Origin: Ramazzottius varieornatus
Taxonomy: Eukaryota; Tardigrada; Eutardigrada; Parachela; Ramazzottiidae
Direction: 5' to 3'
Assembly: GCA_001949185.1 (NCBI GenBank)
Contig: BDGG01000006.1
Span: 1-64,000, forward strand
DNA length: 64,000 nucleotides
The notes beneath the pieces are model-generated. The model was not told the origin of the DNA, searched no databases, and saw nothing but the letters and a program-made list of their open reading frames with translations. Positions 1-12,721 of this stretch are shown here, one piece after another. Positions within the stretch are counted from its first letter, which is position 1. Every line of letters begins with the position of its first letter. A program made the translations under genes and the position numbers.

Positions 1-867
1 GTCTTACAGTATCTGCCATCTGGTTCGTTGCATTTACCAGCTTCCGGCTCTGTGCCCTGTGGATTTAAATGGCTGCCTATTGGAACGGTGGAGCTACTTG
101 CCAAACGCGTTATTTGCCACCATTGTTTATCAATTGCTGACTAACTGTCTTTCTAGTGTGAACTTGCGAGTTTCTCACTCTTCGGACGTGTCTATGCCAT
201 GGATTAAACTTCAGCCGAGTTCAGAACCACACGATAGGTTCTTACTTCCCACATAGGAAATGAAGCTAACCCTTCTCGAACGGGACTTGTCTGTCGCCAC
301 ATGTTTTATCAGTATGGCTCTGAAGTGTGGATGACTGCATCTATGTTGATCTTTATCTTCTGACATCTGTCTATGGCTCCTGAGAAGTGAGAAGCACCAG
401 CAGACGACCATATTGGTATGTCGCCATTGATTCACAGTACATTTTCGATCATTTGAACAGGCATTCGATAAAGTTCGATCATCGACGCCAGCACGCTATT
501 GCTTGTGCAATTAACTCTTCGAAATAGGACGATAACGAGCAACCATATTACCCGAATGGTAGAGCTGGCTTGTCGCTGGTGGTGTTGGCATCAAAATCCA
601 TGCCTTGAGCTCGTACCATTGTAGATGGTTTATTTCACATTCTGTCATGAACCCAATCTACATCTGGTTCCATTCCAGCAAACTTCTGAACGAGTAAATG
701 TTACTGTCAGCTAGATCATATACCACGTCGTTGTAGTCTTATGGCTTTATCTTGTAGGTATATTTCCAGGTCGTACCATCAGCCGATACCGTTAAACATC
801 ATCGTACCGACGATTTCAGTTTCACCAGTATTCCCCTTGTTGTCGAAGCGATTGACGAGCTTGCAGA
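1..867. other. Region upstream of arrestin, no gene seen
   Basis: I see no convincing coding exon here. A good splice acceptor (TTGCAG) ends at 866, two bases before the arrestin start codon, so the gene probably has a non-coding leader exon and a 5' UTR intron within this stretch. The short open frames show no family resemblance. Confidence 0.5.
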
Positions 868-3800
868 ATGACGGTAGCGTCGACCCAGTAAGTATGGTTA
901 TGTCTTATTGCAAGACACAGGATGTGCCTTCGTGCTGGTGCGTTCACGTTGTCTTGTTCTTTTGCAGAGTGTTCAAAAAGAGTAGCCCAAATGGAAAAGT
1001 AAGGACTGAAGACCTCGGTTTATTGTTATGGTCACGCGTTGCTTGAAACGATATCAGCCTCACGTCGTGTTATCCCCCTTCCTCTGGCAGATTACAATAT
1101 ACCTGGGCAAGCGCGACTTTGTCGACGATCTCTCCCACGTCGATCCCATAGGTAAGTTTCGTCTATGCAAATGATGAATAGCATGTCATGCCATGCCGTG
1201 CCGTGACGACCTGCTCTATTGCACTCTAAAGTCGCTCGTGCGCAAAGAAGCGTTTCTGTTCTGACAGTCCTCCAGTCTGACGGATGCCTTTCTTCCATTT
1301 AGTTTTATCAAAATTATCGAAGAACGGTACTAAAAGTATGTTGAGTTTAGGTGAGCCGTCAGGGAAAACAAGAGAGGGGCCGTTAAATAAAATAGCCGAG
1401 TCGGGCAAAATAGATCCGCCGAGAACTTTTCATTTGGCTTTGAGGTCAACGTTCAAGTACTACCAGAGAAGGCTTCGCAAAGACAGTTAATATTTTGTTT
1501 GCCGGAGATGAAGAGGGGAAGATAGTGACCGACTTGGGCATCTAGTGTAGTCAAGCTAAACCGTAGAGAGAATCTGGAGACAGTCAGAAATCTTTGGTGG
1601 CTGCCACTGGCTGGCGAGCTCGGTAGGGTGCTGTGTGCTTGCGAGGTCGATTTAGGGGCAAGTGAATACGGTACTATCGATTTTTTACGCTCGTTTGATG
1701 TTTCATTACTAGCAAGACGATTGGTTAAACGGTAGGTGGGTGTGAAATGATGGGCATGTGATGTCTAGAATGAGGGCTTATTAGTTATTAGGCCGTGGAT
1801 TAGAGACCACATGCCGAGATGCAGCATGGATAACTGATGGTCTGTCTTTTGCAGACGGGGTGGTCCTTGTGGATCCTGAATATGTCTCCAGCCAAAAGGT
1901 CTATGCTCACGTGCTGGCCGCATTCCGTTATGGCAGAGAAGACTTGGACGTTTTAGGCTTAACTTTCCGCAAGGACCTCTATCTCGCCTCCGCTCAGGTA
2001 TGGAGAATTCACTTTCCATCTCTAACCAAAACGCCTTTGTCTATGCCGGGAAAGAGCTATTCTCGCGACACTAGACTACGACACGTCGTAGTACAGGGTA
2101 CTCTTGGCATATTGTTTCCTAACAGCCGCTGGAGATTTTGGCCTCGAGTCTTCGGGAGGTCCTCAGCCTCCTGGAGCCAGATATTCCTTTTCTTTGTATG
2201 GCGGTACGTTCCCCCCAAAACTGAGGTCTATAGTCTTGGGTGTAACTGGTGGCACCAGCCTCGAAATCATCCTGGGATTTGTCTTTGACGGTGACAGATT
2301 ACTTTTCGCGCTTGTTGGCAGAAGGTCTTCGGTTCTTGTGGACCCACCCGGCGACCTTCCTTAATGCTGCCGCTCACCTGTGCCTATAATGTTTGAGTTG
2401 TCATTTCTATCTTATTACGCAGATTTACCCTCCGGATCCGGCTGAGAAGCGTCCGTTATCCAGATTGCAAGAGCGTCTAATCAAGAAGCTGGGCGATCAT
2501 GCCTATCCGTTTTATTTTCAGGTACGGTGTGGCATGAGAGTTTTTCCTAAAGGGCTATGTTGCCTTCTGAAATTACCCTGGATCAAATTGCACCGATAAT
2601 TTTCTGCAATATCGAAGCGAAGGTTTCCACCTAACGTTGCTGCCGTAACATATTTACAGCTTCCTCTTCAGTCTCCGGCGTCGGTCACACTACAGCCAGC
2701 ACCGGGCGATACTGGGAAGGTACTTGTGTAGCTTTCACAGGACGATGTTGTCAAACGATTCGCTATGAAAATGCTTTGCTTTGTCTGTCTAGCCATGCGG
2801 GGTGGATTACGAGCTAAAGGCCTACACTGCTCCCAATCTGGAGGAGAAACCCCATAAAAGGTACAGCAATTGTGTGCGAAATATTGCATCCTGTACAAAT
2901 TCCATAAGGGTGGTTCTATATACCGGCCACAGACTTCTAATAACTTCTATTTTGCAGAGATACAATCCGTCTTGCCATACGAAAACTGTATTACGCTCCC
3001 GACATCAACAATGAACAGCCCTATCTGGAGACCAGTAAAGATTTTGTTATGAGCTCGGCCAAGCTCCATTTAGAAGTAACTCTGGACAAGGAGGTACCTT
3101 TCCAAAACATCGTGCCAGTCCCATAATAGAACTGATGTGAGAAATACTGTGTTTGTTTTGATGGGTTTCTATCAAACTCGTCTTTCCTGACAGATGTACT
3201 ATCACGGAGAATCAATTGCCGTCAATGTTCAAATAACCAACAATAGCAACAAGTCTGTAAAGCGCATCAAAGTATCCGGTACGTACACACGAACTTCGTT
3301 TGGCATACCATTGTGGTACTTATTTCCGGTGCGTCCCTTTGTTTGTATCGCCGGTTAATGCCACGTCAAATGTACCATAATTTCGCTGCGGCATTGTTTC
3401 AGTTGACCAAATTGCCGACATTTGCTTGTTCTCCACCGCCAAGTACAAATGTACAGTGGCCGAAATTGAGAGCGAGTAAGTAGTATTTTCCTCGTCCTCT
3501 GGGCCTGACGGCGCCGTTGCCGATGTCCTGTATGTAGCTGTGGGCTTTGGTTTCCAGAGAAGGCTTTCCCGTCGGGCCGGGCTTCACACTTGCCAAAGTC
3601 TACTATTTAACGCCTCTACTTGCCAACAACAAGAACAAACGCGGCCTGGCTCTTGACGGTAAACTGAAACATGAAGACACCAACTTGGCATCTTCTACTG
3701 TGTAAGTATTCATTCGCGTACTACTCGATCCTTTCCAACATCTTCCGTGTTTTTGTGTTGCAGTCTTTCGGCCAAAGTTCAAAAGGAAAACCTGGGCATC

Positions 3801-4472
3801 ATCGTTCAGTACCGCGTTAAGGTGAAGCTGATCTTGGGAGGGTTCAGTGGGTAAGTAACCGCGGGATCACTTTTCCTCTTTTTTGTGTGCCATCTGGCAT
3901 CCCTCTAAGCGACTTTGGTGCTGATAATTGACTGACTGAATTAGCTGTTGTGGCATCTTCCTAGCACCTTTCTCTCCAGGGACCTTGATGCGGTACTGCC
4001 CTTTACGCTCACCCATCCCAAGCCCAAAGAGACTCCTCCAGCATCGCGACCTGTCACGGCCAAAGTTAGTGATGTCGACATGGGAAACAACATTGTCGAT
4101 GCCAATTTGATTCAACTGGACGCCAAGTAAGCTTTCTGATACAATACAGAGAATGTATCCCTTCCGGCGTTATAGCCTTCCTTCCGTGATCTTATAGCAT
4201 CAGTCAATGGCTGCTGATGTCACGAGACCAGCGGAAGGGATGCATTCTGTGCAAGAGATGCTCCTTTGCAAAACGAGTGCACATACAGTAATTCCTTGCC
4301 GATCATAACATGGATTGCAACGTCCCCCATGTGAAAATTAATGAGATGTGCCGCTTCTTTCACCCTTAGTGATGACAGAAAGGGGTATGTGGATCAAGAC
4401 GACGACATTATCTTTGAGGACTTTGCCAGATTACGGCTGAAAGGGTCAGAAGGTGAAGATGCGGAAGCGTGA
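868..4472 (+). CDS. ARRB: Beta-arrestin (14 coding exons, 418 aa)
   Basis: Cytosolic adaptor that binds phosphorylated G-protein-coupled receptors, ends G-protein signalling and links receptors to endocytosis. Exons: 868-887, 968-998, 1091-1151, 1855-1997, 2423-2521, 2660-2719, 2793-2860, 2958-3093, 3194-3278, 3403-3475, 3558-3701, 3764-3850, 3980-4126, 4370-4472; phases agree throughout. The N-domain opens [10 protein letters not shown] then [10 protein letters not shown] and [13 protein letters not shown]. The C-domain carries [18 protein letters not shown] and [12 protein letters not shown]. The tail has a clathrin box LIQLD (about residues 378-382) and the AP-2 motif [13 protein letters not shown] (F403, R405, R407), which visual arrestins lack. 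The 418 aa length equals that of mammalian beta-arrestin 1. The 425-base intron 1998-2422 holds an open frame that could be an alternative exon, but direct joining matches the family best. The last intron carries a MITE. Confidence 0.96.
4147..4251. repeat. Small fold-back MITE in last arrestin intron
   Basis: The ends are inverted copies of each other: left arm 4147-4169 and right arm 4229-4251, 23 bases each with about 4 mismatches, both containing an AATG(C/T)ATCCCTTCC core. The left end is flanked by TA. A related element with the same core and size lies at 62389-62497. The whole unit sits inside the intron 4127-4369. Confidence 0.6.
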
Positions 4473-4820
4473 GCAGCCGGGAAAGGCAAGTTGGAGGCTC
4501 GGTGCTGAATTACTTATAACCATTTCTTTTTGTAAACCTGTATTTTTTGCATGCATACATCATGTTCTTGAAGTTTTAAGTCTTACCGGACGATATGGAA
4601 CAGTGCACTTTTCTGTTGTAGTAAGCTGAGTCCTCTTCACCGCAGGATGTTTGTTTTTATCGCGACCCTCCCGTTCCCTTTGCTCCTTACACAAATTTTT
4701 ACGTCACAATGTGCACGATAACCTGTCGTCAAGGTATAAGTTTTAGCTTTTATAAGTCGTGAGAAAAGTCGGATTCGACGAGCAATACACAATTCCCAAA
4801 CAGAAAGAAAAATGATCTTG
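4473..4820. other. Intergenic spacer between convergent genes
   Basis: This is the 3' flank of arrestin (+) and of the orphan gene (-). I see no coding exon and no canonical AATAAA just after the arrestin stop. Confidence 0.5.
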
Positions 4821-6194
4821 TCAGTTGAATTTCTTAATCGGAGTAGCGCAGTTCTCGCAGCGTACTGGACTTCCAGGTCGACTCCCTACCAGTTTCAGCA
4901 TCCTCCTCCCAACTCTTCTCACACCCTTCTTCACTTTACAGAAATGCTCTTTACTGCTGTTGTCCTTGTTAACTTCCACCGAATCCACAACGGGTTCTTG
5001 CATGACAAAGAGGGAGGACTCAACGGGACAGAGATTATCCACTTCACTGTTCTCATCAATGACGGCTTTCAACGTAAACTGCGTCTCGATGTACTTCTGT
5101 TCGGCGTTACTTCCCGGTTTCTTGATCAAGCGATCGGGAAGAGACAACAAAGGTGGCTTCTGGGGCTGCAACGTCCGCGTCGGATTGCACATAGACATGG
5201 CTGGTGGAGCTGTAAGGTTGACCTCAGTTGGCGGTGGGGATGCACTTCGATTAGTGGCATTGATGGGAGAAACCATTCCGGCTCTCGTCAATGCCGCCGT
5301 CAACGTTGGTGTGAAGGACATCATAAAAGTGGGCGATAAAGGTGCGACTTTGGCAGGGCTAAAAGGTGAAGGTGCTGTCACCACAGTGTCCGCGATGGTT
5401 TCGGAAATTGGAGCGAATGTTCTCTTGATTCTGGGTGGCGGTGGATTGGGCACTGTCAACGGCGCAGAGCTGACGGGAGGATACGGAACGGATAGTGGTG
5501 AGTTTGGTATCGGCATCTCTTTGGTACTCGAAATTGCAGGTAAAGGGTCAGGGGTGGGTATCTTGGAGATGATGGAGATGGGCTTTACTGTCCATAGGGA
5601 ACCTGTGTCCGGCAACATGGATGGATTTCCTAATGCCGCGAACGAGGAAGTGTCGACAGCCTTCTGGATCTCGGCATCTTCTGGAGGAGCCTTGACTGTC
5701 CTGTGTCCCCAGGTGTTGACAGTCAGATCGGTCATGCTCTTCTCAATTTCTTCATCGGGAATACTAGCAACGACGTCGTGGAAAATTTTGTAGAGTGCGG
5801 TCATGACTTCAGCGGTAAGGAGGGCAAACGTCCGCCGACTGGCATGGGAAGCCATCCGACGAACGGTCTCCAACTTGCGGATAATCTCTTCGTTAATTTC
5901 GCGGCGTGCTTCGGAGAGAGAACTGGTAACTGAAGGGAGTGTCTTGTTTAGAATTTCGGTGACGAATTCCGGAAGCGAGATCCCAGCCATAACAGCCAGA
6001 AGAATAGCGGCCTTATGATAAAAAGCCGGGTCGTCAGCAGAGAGTGGCACACCATGGTAGACAGCACACCACCAAATATATTCTTTGGTTATCTGGGCTG
6101 GTTGCTTCTCTTCCCGCGCCGGATAGGGGATACTACAGTCGGGATTAGCGGAGGCAGTCTTTGGCGAAGCACCTTGAGGTTTACTTGCAATCAT
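4821..6194 (-). CDS. Intronless proline-rich orphan protein (457 aa)
   Basis: I do not recognise this protein. The frame is open for over 1.5 kb and the first ATG in it is at 6194; upstream of that it stays open to 6332 with no ATG. Residues about 20-160 are mixed and partly helical (a LPEFVTEILNKTLP stretch, then an Arg/Glu-rich helix EARREINEEIIRKL), so they may fold. Residues about 190-350 are low-complexity Pro/Ser/Thr/Ala (PNPPPPRIKRTF, PPPTEVNLTAPP), and the C-terminus is basic with a CENCATPIKKF end. There is no signal peptide and no clear membrane span. It is the only long intronless frame in the window, which could mean a retrogene, a lineage-specific gene, or a long last exon. The antisense strand is also open for 322 codons, so chance openness from composition cannot be excluded. 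It faces exportin-1 head to head across about 0.7 kb. Confidence 0.55.
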   Translation of the reverse strand: MIASKPQGASPKTASANPDCSIPYPAREEKQPAQITKEYIWWCAVYHGVPLSADDPAFYHKAAILLAVMAGISLPEFVTEILNKTLPSVTSSLSEARREINEEIIRKLETVRRMASHASRRTFALLTAEVMTALYKIFHDVVASIPDEEIEKSMTDLTVNTWGHRTVKAPPEDAEIQKAVDTSSFAALGNPSMLPDTGSLWTVKPISIISKIPTPDPLPAISSTKEMPIPNSPLSVPYPPVSSAPLTVPNPPPPRIKRTFAPISETIADTVVTAPSPFSPAKVAPLSPTFMMSFTPTLTAALTRAGMVSPINATNRSASPPPTEVNLTAPPAMSMCNPTRTLQPQKPPLLSLPDRLIKKPGSNAEQKYIETQFTLKAVIDENSEVDNLCPVESSLFVMQEPVVDSVEVNKDNSSKEHFCKVKKGVRRVGRRMLKLVGSRPGSPVRCENCATPIKKFN

Positions 6195-6909
6195 CTTGCC
6201 TGATCGGAGACGCACAGAGGTGACAATAGTAGAAATTTTCGCCCAGGCAATCCCAAAGATAGTATCTGATTCTGCGAATGGCTTTAAGTGTACCTGCCTA
6301 GAGTCCGGGCTTAAACATTTTTTCCCGTACAATTTGTGGCCGACGTCTGTGGTCTCCTGCGCAGCGGACTTTCGGCTACTTCCGGGATTCCATGCATCGT
6401 TGCCATGCAGTGAATAGCGGTTGCGGTTGCGTTCTTATGCTCTCAGAGGGTTGATCCGAGAATCTGGACGAGGGCTGTCCTCTGAGAATATTTCGTGGTT
6501 GAAAAAGGGAGGAATGGATCATAACGATGGACACGGCAAAGGTAAAAGGTTTCAGGTTGGAAGCCGGAAGGAGAGCGGCGACAGACAGTTACCTTTACCG
6601 CATACCAGACTTCCGGTCGATTATGGCGAACCGCATGGTGCCCACCAAAGTTCTTGACTTCATCAGATTGCTCAGACTGAATGATCAGATGATCGTCTCT
6701 TCCGAGTTGTCTGACTTTGTGCGAGAATGTACAGCGTGTTCTGATGCTTCATAGAGTCCAGTTAGACTGTAACTGGTTGAATTGATGGTTCTTGTATGTT
6801 TGATTGAAGTTGCGCGGACAGCAGGGGCAAGGATCGAAGCAGCTAAAAGAGAGGACGGTGACGGGGATCGTTGATCGGCCATTACAAGCCTCGTCTCGAT
6901 TTGGACGTC
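6195..6909. promoter_or_regulatory. Divergent promoter region, orphan gene / XPO1
   Basis: The two flanking start codons face away from each other across 715 bases, so both promoters should lie here. A candidate exportin leader exon ends near 6541 at AAAG before GTAAAAGG, but this donor is only suggestive. No TATA box is evident. Confidence 0.4.
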
Positions 6910-9900
6910 ATGTCGCTCGTCATGAATCCCAACTCGGAAGCCAGTAAACTGCTCAACTTCTCGGAACGGTTGGACATTAACCTTTTGGACAAGGTGGTAG
7001 GCTACATGTATACGGGGCAGAAGAATGAGCAGATGGAGGCGCAGACCGTCTTGACGACGTTGAAGGAGCATCCGGACGCCTGGACGCGCGTCGACGCCAT
7101 CCTCGAGTATTCTCAAAATCCTCAGACCAAGTATTTCGCTCTGCAGATACTGGAGAATGTCATCAAGACTAGGTGGAAGGCATTACCACGAGATCAGTGT
7201 GAAGGTAAGCACAACTTGGAGTTGCAGTACGTACTTCTCTTTGAGCACGTGGTTCGTGGCTTCTGTCCTGTTTATGTCACGTGGGGCAGCGGCGTCGTTA
7301 ACAGTCTGAAAGACCTTGCTTCTTCTGTAGGTATCAAGACGTACATCGTTGGGCTGATTATCCGCACCTCATCCCTGCCGGAGATGCATGAGAAGCACAA
7401 GCTCTTTCTGACGAAACTGAACTTTGTCCTTGTTCAGGTTGGAAGCTGTTGTCTCGCTTGGCCGTAGATCATGGTCGGCCTGACGTCATATCAAAATGTC
7501 CTATCCTAACTATGGTTAACCTTGCAGATTCTGAAGAAGGAATGGCCCAAAAACTGGCCCTCATTCATTACGGACATTGTCGGAGCCAGTAAGACCAATG
7601 AATGGTTGTGCTTAAACAACATGGAGATTCTAAGGCTGATGAGGTAATGTCGACATAAGAGAAAAGGATGGTTTGACCGTGTGCCGATATTCATCTTAAT
7701 TCTGCATCTTGATGTTACAGCGAGGAAATCTTTGATTATTCGAGTGGGACAATGACACAGGCCAAGACCAAGCATCTGAAGGAGTCAATGTGCGCTGAAT
7801 TTCAACAAGTGTTCCAGCTTTGCCTTTTTGTTCTGGTATGTTAGAGTAACTTCCCCGGTGCTGGGCAGCTTCATTGAAACCTGTCGAGGGGAGAAAGCGT
7901 GTTAATTGTCCGCCTTGTTTTGCAGGAAAATAGCACAAACCCGGCCTTGGTGGGCGAAACGTTGCGGACGTTGCTCCTCTTCCTCAACTGGATTCCTCTA
8001 GGCTACGTCTTCGAAACCAACCTTGTTCCCAGCCTTATTAGCAAAGTACATTACAGCATACCACCATCTGATTATTTTCATCTGTATCTCACTTGACATT
8101 GGCTACACATTATCCTGGTAACCTCTCCGTTTTGATAGTTTCTGACGGTGCCCATGTTCCGCAACGTGACGCTAAAATGTCTAACGGAAGTCTCGGGTAT
8201 CTCCACTGCGCAGTATCCGCAGTACGAGAAAGCTTTCAAAGATTTGTTCTCCCAAACCATGGAGCAGCTAAAGCAGGTATTAAACACTGGCCTCTGTGGG
8301 CTTACCGGTAGCTGACGGTCGAGAAGCTCATCGGAGATGTATAGGAGGCAGGTTTGCAGTACTTGACTGTGTGTTTGTAGATTCTGCCGCTGGATACGGA
8401 CATCCGAGGAGCGTATGCCAAAGGTACGGACGACGAGCAAAAGTTTATCCAGAACTTGGCCATGTTTCTGGCTTCCTACCTCAAGGAGCACGTCCAACTG
8501 GTGGAAAAGGTACGTCTACTCTTGCGTGCACAACTCCCTCCCGGGGCCTACCCTGCTTCACCGTGGGCCTCCGGAGCTTGGGAAGGCGTTGGGAAGCCAA
8601 TGTGGTCAATACGTCCTTGTTTCGTAGACGGCCGAGCTGAGGCCGTACCTGTTGGAAGGCCTCAAGTATCTCTTGCTGATATCGGTGGTGGAAGAGACGG
8701 AAATCTTCAAGATTTGCCTGGAGCTATGGAACACGCTGTCGTCCGAGCTGTACTTGGAGCATCCCTTCAACACCTACCCTTCTAGCAATGCCTACTTCCC
8801 TGCCCTTCTCAAGCAGGGTTACGAATCTCAGTCCAACAGTCGCCGCAAGTTTTACGACGCCGTCCTCACCGACGTCCGCCTCATCATGATTGCCCGCATG
8901 GCCAAGCCGGAAGAGGTGCTGGTGGTGGAGAATGAGCAGGGTGAAGTGGTCCGCGAGTTCATGAAGGACACTGACAGTATCAACATGTACAAGTTGATGC
9001 GCGAAACTCTGGGTAGGTACCTTCAATACTTTTCCTATAGTCATTAGGGAACCAAGTCCTTGCCCCTTCACAAAGTCCTGCCGTGCAGTGGAAGAAGGCA
9101 AACATGGCTTTCATGAGGAACGTGGGTAGTGTATGGCTGCAAACAGGGCTAGTGGAGCAACTGGATATGTGTCTATTTGTAGTGTACTTGACGCATTTGG
9201 ATACGGCAGATACGGAGAGGATCATGACGGACAAGCTGCAACGGCAGGTGGACGGGTCGGAATGGGGCTGGAAGAACCTCAATACCCTATGCTGGGCCAT
9301 CGGCTCCATCAGTGGCGCTATGCACGAAGAGGACGAGATGCGCTTCCTGGTTACCGTCATTAAGGTACTGTCTAGGATCCCTTGTGGCCCTGCTGCAGTG
9401 CTAGCTTTAGGTCGTGGTAGGTGATGGTTGTCTTGCAGGACTTGCTGGGTTTGTGCGAGATGAAGCGCGGAAAGGACAACAAGGCCATCATTGCCTCCAA
9501 CATTATGTACATTGTGGGCCAGTATCCGCGCTTCCTGCGGGCCCACTGGAAATTCCTCAAGACGGTCGTCAACAAGCTCTTTGAGTTCATGCACGGTATG
9601 TCTTTTTGACAAAAGTCTGGCAGCATTTGCCCTGTCTTATTTTACGGAAATGGTAAGGCATCGCTTTGACGTTGGATAATGCATGTCGATGTCTTGTCGC
9701 TTGGCAGAAACCCACGATGGAGTACAAGATATGGCCTGTGATACCTTCATCAAGATTGCCCAGAAATGCCGGCGCCACTTTGTGACGGTACAGATTGGCG
9801 AAACCTTCCCCTTCATCGACGAGATTTTGCAGAATCTCCGTTCCATCATCTGCGACCTCAGCCAGCAACAGGTTAGTGGTGCGCAATGCCTTTCCGTCCT

Positions 9901-12064
9901 GGGATGTCTCCCTGAACAAGAAGGACAAAGACTATAGTGTCTTTGTCGTGCATATAGGTGCAAACGTTCTATGAAGCCATCGGCTACATGATCTCCTCAG
10001 AAGCCGACGACAGCACGCAAGCCAACCTCATTGACCGTCTGATGAGTTTGCCCAACCAAATCTGGGACGAAACCATCCAAGCCATCAAGGTGAACCCCGA
10101 AGCTCTCAAAGATGTCGAGTGTCTCAAGCAGTTTGTTAACGTCCTCCGCGCCAACCACCGGGCTTGCATCTCCCTGGGCAACGTCTACGTCCACCAGGTA
10201 CACTCATTTTCGCTTCTGAAATAGCGCAGTCTATGAGGATAACATGGCAGCTATACCCTTTTGGCCTTGTTGCAGCTGAAGAGGAATTTCTACGACATGC
10301 TGCAGCTGTATAACTTGCTGAGCCAAAGCATCAGTCAGGCCTTGATGGTGGGCGGCGACATGGCCAACAAAGGACCCTACATCAAAGCCATGCGAACCGT
10401 CAAGAAGGAAATACTCAAGATCCTCTCCACCTGGATCAGTAAAGCTACCAACCCCCAAATGGTATGTAGCGCAAACTTGCATGCTTTACTTGTTGGGCTG
10501 AGCGATATGCCGGTATTTCGAGATGCAATAGCGCTTCCCTGTTGGTGTGGTTGCAGGTGTACGAATACTTTATCCCGCACGTCTTTGAGTCGATACTAAA
10601 TGACTACAAGTCCAACGTGCCCGATGCCCGCGAGCCCGAAGTCTTGTCCTTGCTACGCTCCATTGTCGAACGGCTGGAGAACGTCATCACGCCACGAATT
10701 GGCGAGATCTTTAGTGGAGTCTTTGAGGTACAGCCTTTAACGTACAGCACATTGCGTCTTGTTTCCTGTTCCTGAAAGATAGTCTGGTTTTGCAGTGTAC
10801 CCTGGAGATGATCAACAAGAACTTTGAAGAGTATCCCGAGCACCGCACCAACTTTTTCCTGCTGATCCAGTCCATCAACCAAAAGTGCTTCCCCGGCATG
10901 CTCGCCATTCCTGGTCCTCAGTTCAAGCTCATCATTGACTCTGTCGTCTGGGCTTTCAAGCATCACATGAGAAATGTCGCCGAAATCGGTACGCCTATTA
11001 TTCATCTTCTATGGATTACGTTGCTCGTGTCCGCACGCCCTTCTTCTGTTCAGCGTTTTGCTCGGCTGGTGCTGTTGACAAACTGACAGAGGGAATTTTT
11101 TGACTTTTGGTAGGTCTGCACATATTGTATCAGATGTTGAAGAATATTGGCAGTCAGTCGGCGGAAGTTGCCCAGTCTTTCTACAAGGCCTATTACTTGG
11201 TCCTGCTCGAGCATCTCTTCTCGGTGGCCTCCGACCCAACCCACTCTGGCAGTAAGTCCTGGACACACTCCGCATGATAACTTTCTGCCTGTCGCCATCT
11301 TAACCTGATTTCCGTTGTCAAACTGTTTCTGCAGATCTGAACATGTTCTCGACAATAATTGCCTACATGTTCTCGCTGGTGGACGATAAGAAAGTGGCTG
11401 TGGCGCTGGGCAATACTGGCGAAGACAATGTGGCATTCCTACAGAACTACTTGCAGCGCATGCTCAAGGCCGGCTTCCCGCATCTCACCGAGTAGGCTTT
11501 TTACTCTTGTAGCTCTTTTCATCCATTGGTCAGCAGCTACTGAATCACCACGGGCCCTTACTTTGTAGCTCCCAAATAAAGATCACCGTTCAGGGTATGT
11601 TCCAGCTGGACCAGGATGTTACGCAGTTCAAGGAGCATCTGAGAGACTTCCTTGTACAAATCAAGGTGAGAACACCGGCCAGACAGGCTTACAAACTACA
11701 GTACTGTGTCGACTGTGAGTTACTGTGAGATCGAAGGACTTGCAGCTGCACGTGCCACAACAACACTGCAGTGTATCTTTCCATAAGTGCATGTCATGAT
11801 GTCACGTCAAGCCCCATGTTCCTTAACGTGCTTCCGCGTGTCTTTGCCTCCCGGAACCCTTACAGTCAACTTCTGATCTTTCGTTCGTGGACCGAAGTTA
11901 AGGGTGTGTTTCTTTGGTAGGAATATACCGGTGATGACGAGACGGACCTTTTCCTGGAAGAACGCGAAACGCAGTTGAAAAAGGCCCAAGATGACAAGCG
12001 GAAAATCCAGATGGCCGTCCCCGGTATCCTTAATCCGCACGAGATTGACGATATGGAGGACTGA
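6910..12064 (+). CDS. XPO1: Exportin-1 / CRM1 (19 exons, 1077 aa)
   Basis: Karyopherin that carries leucine-rich NES cargo out of the nucleus with Ran-GTP. Exons: 6910-7204, 7331-7437, 7528-7643, 7721-7835, 7926-8045, 8139-8276, 8381-8509, 8628-9012, 9183-9364, 9439-9595, 9708-9871, 9958-10197, 10276-10461, 10557-10727, 10796-10988, 11114-11251, 11335-11491, 11569-11665, 11921-12064; every junction keeps phase. Family signatures run from [15 protein letters not shown] and the CRIME-domain [16 protein letters not shown] through [48 protein letters not shown] and [17 protein letters not shown] to [14 protein letters not shown] at the end. The NES-groove cysteine that leptomycin B modifies (human C528) is C535 here, in [15 protein letters not shown]. 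Human XPO1 is 1071 aa. The ATG at 6910 is the first in frame after a stop. Confidence 0.98.
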
Positions 12065-12721
12065 TTGACGATTCAGCAGGCTCCCTCCCTGCTGGTGAAC
12101 TGGACTTGTCCATCATCAGTCTGCGTGCCGCTTTCCACACTGGCACATTGACCAAAGCTCTTTGTTTAATCCTTTTGTTAAACAGCAAAGTTTTTATCTT
12201 AAACATTTGCTCCTACAGTGGCAACTCTGGAGGTCTGAAGGGGAAACCGAGCCGTTTTGCCAGGCTGTGTTCTTGAAGAGGTTGTCCACTTTCGGGCTTT
12301 AGGTTACGGAAGGTATTTCGCTGGCTGTAGCAGATGTATCGGATGTATCGTATCATGATTCTGGCTTGTACATTATCGAAAAGAAAATACGAAACTCTGC
12401 TCGAACAGTCCTGCTGTGTTTTACGCAGGATTTAATAATATTAGTACTAGCTCCTATTTGCCGGGTTGATTTCTTCTAGAGGCATCAGAAATTAGTAAGG
12501 AAATTCAGGTCAGATGACGGGGATGCTGGCTGCTGGGTTACTTATGGCAAGCCGTTTTCTGCCGGTTGCCTACAGCAGGTCTTATTGGGACACTCAGTTC
12601 TGCTAGACATGAAGGTGCTTGCCAGAAGTTTCAGAATGTAAGTTACTTGCGAGCTTTATACCTGTTACGGTCATGATGTCATCGCGCATTTGATACTAAT
12701 CAAATACGAACTACGATTATG
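12065..12721. other. XPO1 3' flank, no gene seen
   Basis: Presumably the XPO1 3' UTR followed by spacer. I see no coding exon. Confidence 0.5.

Noticed and set aside
4825-5793. 322-codon plus-strand frame
   Set aside because: It is the antisense of the orphan gene's frame; it is Gly/Val-rich in the way a complement of a Pro/Thr-rich gene would be, with no splice signals or family match.
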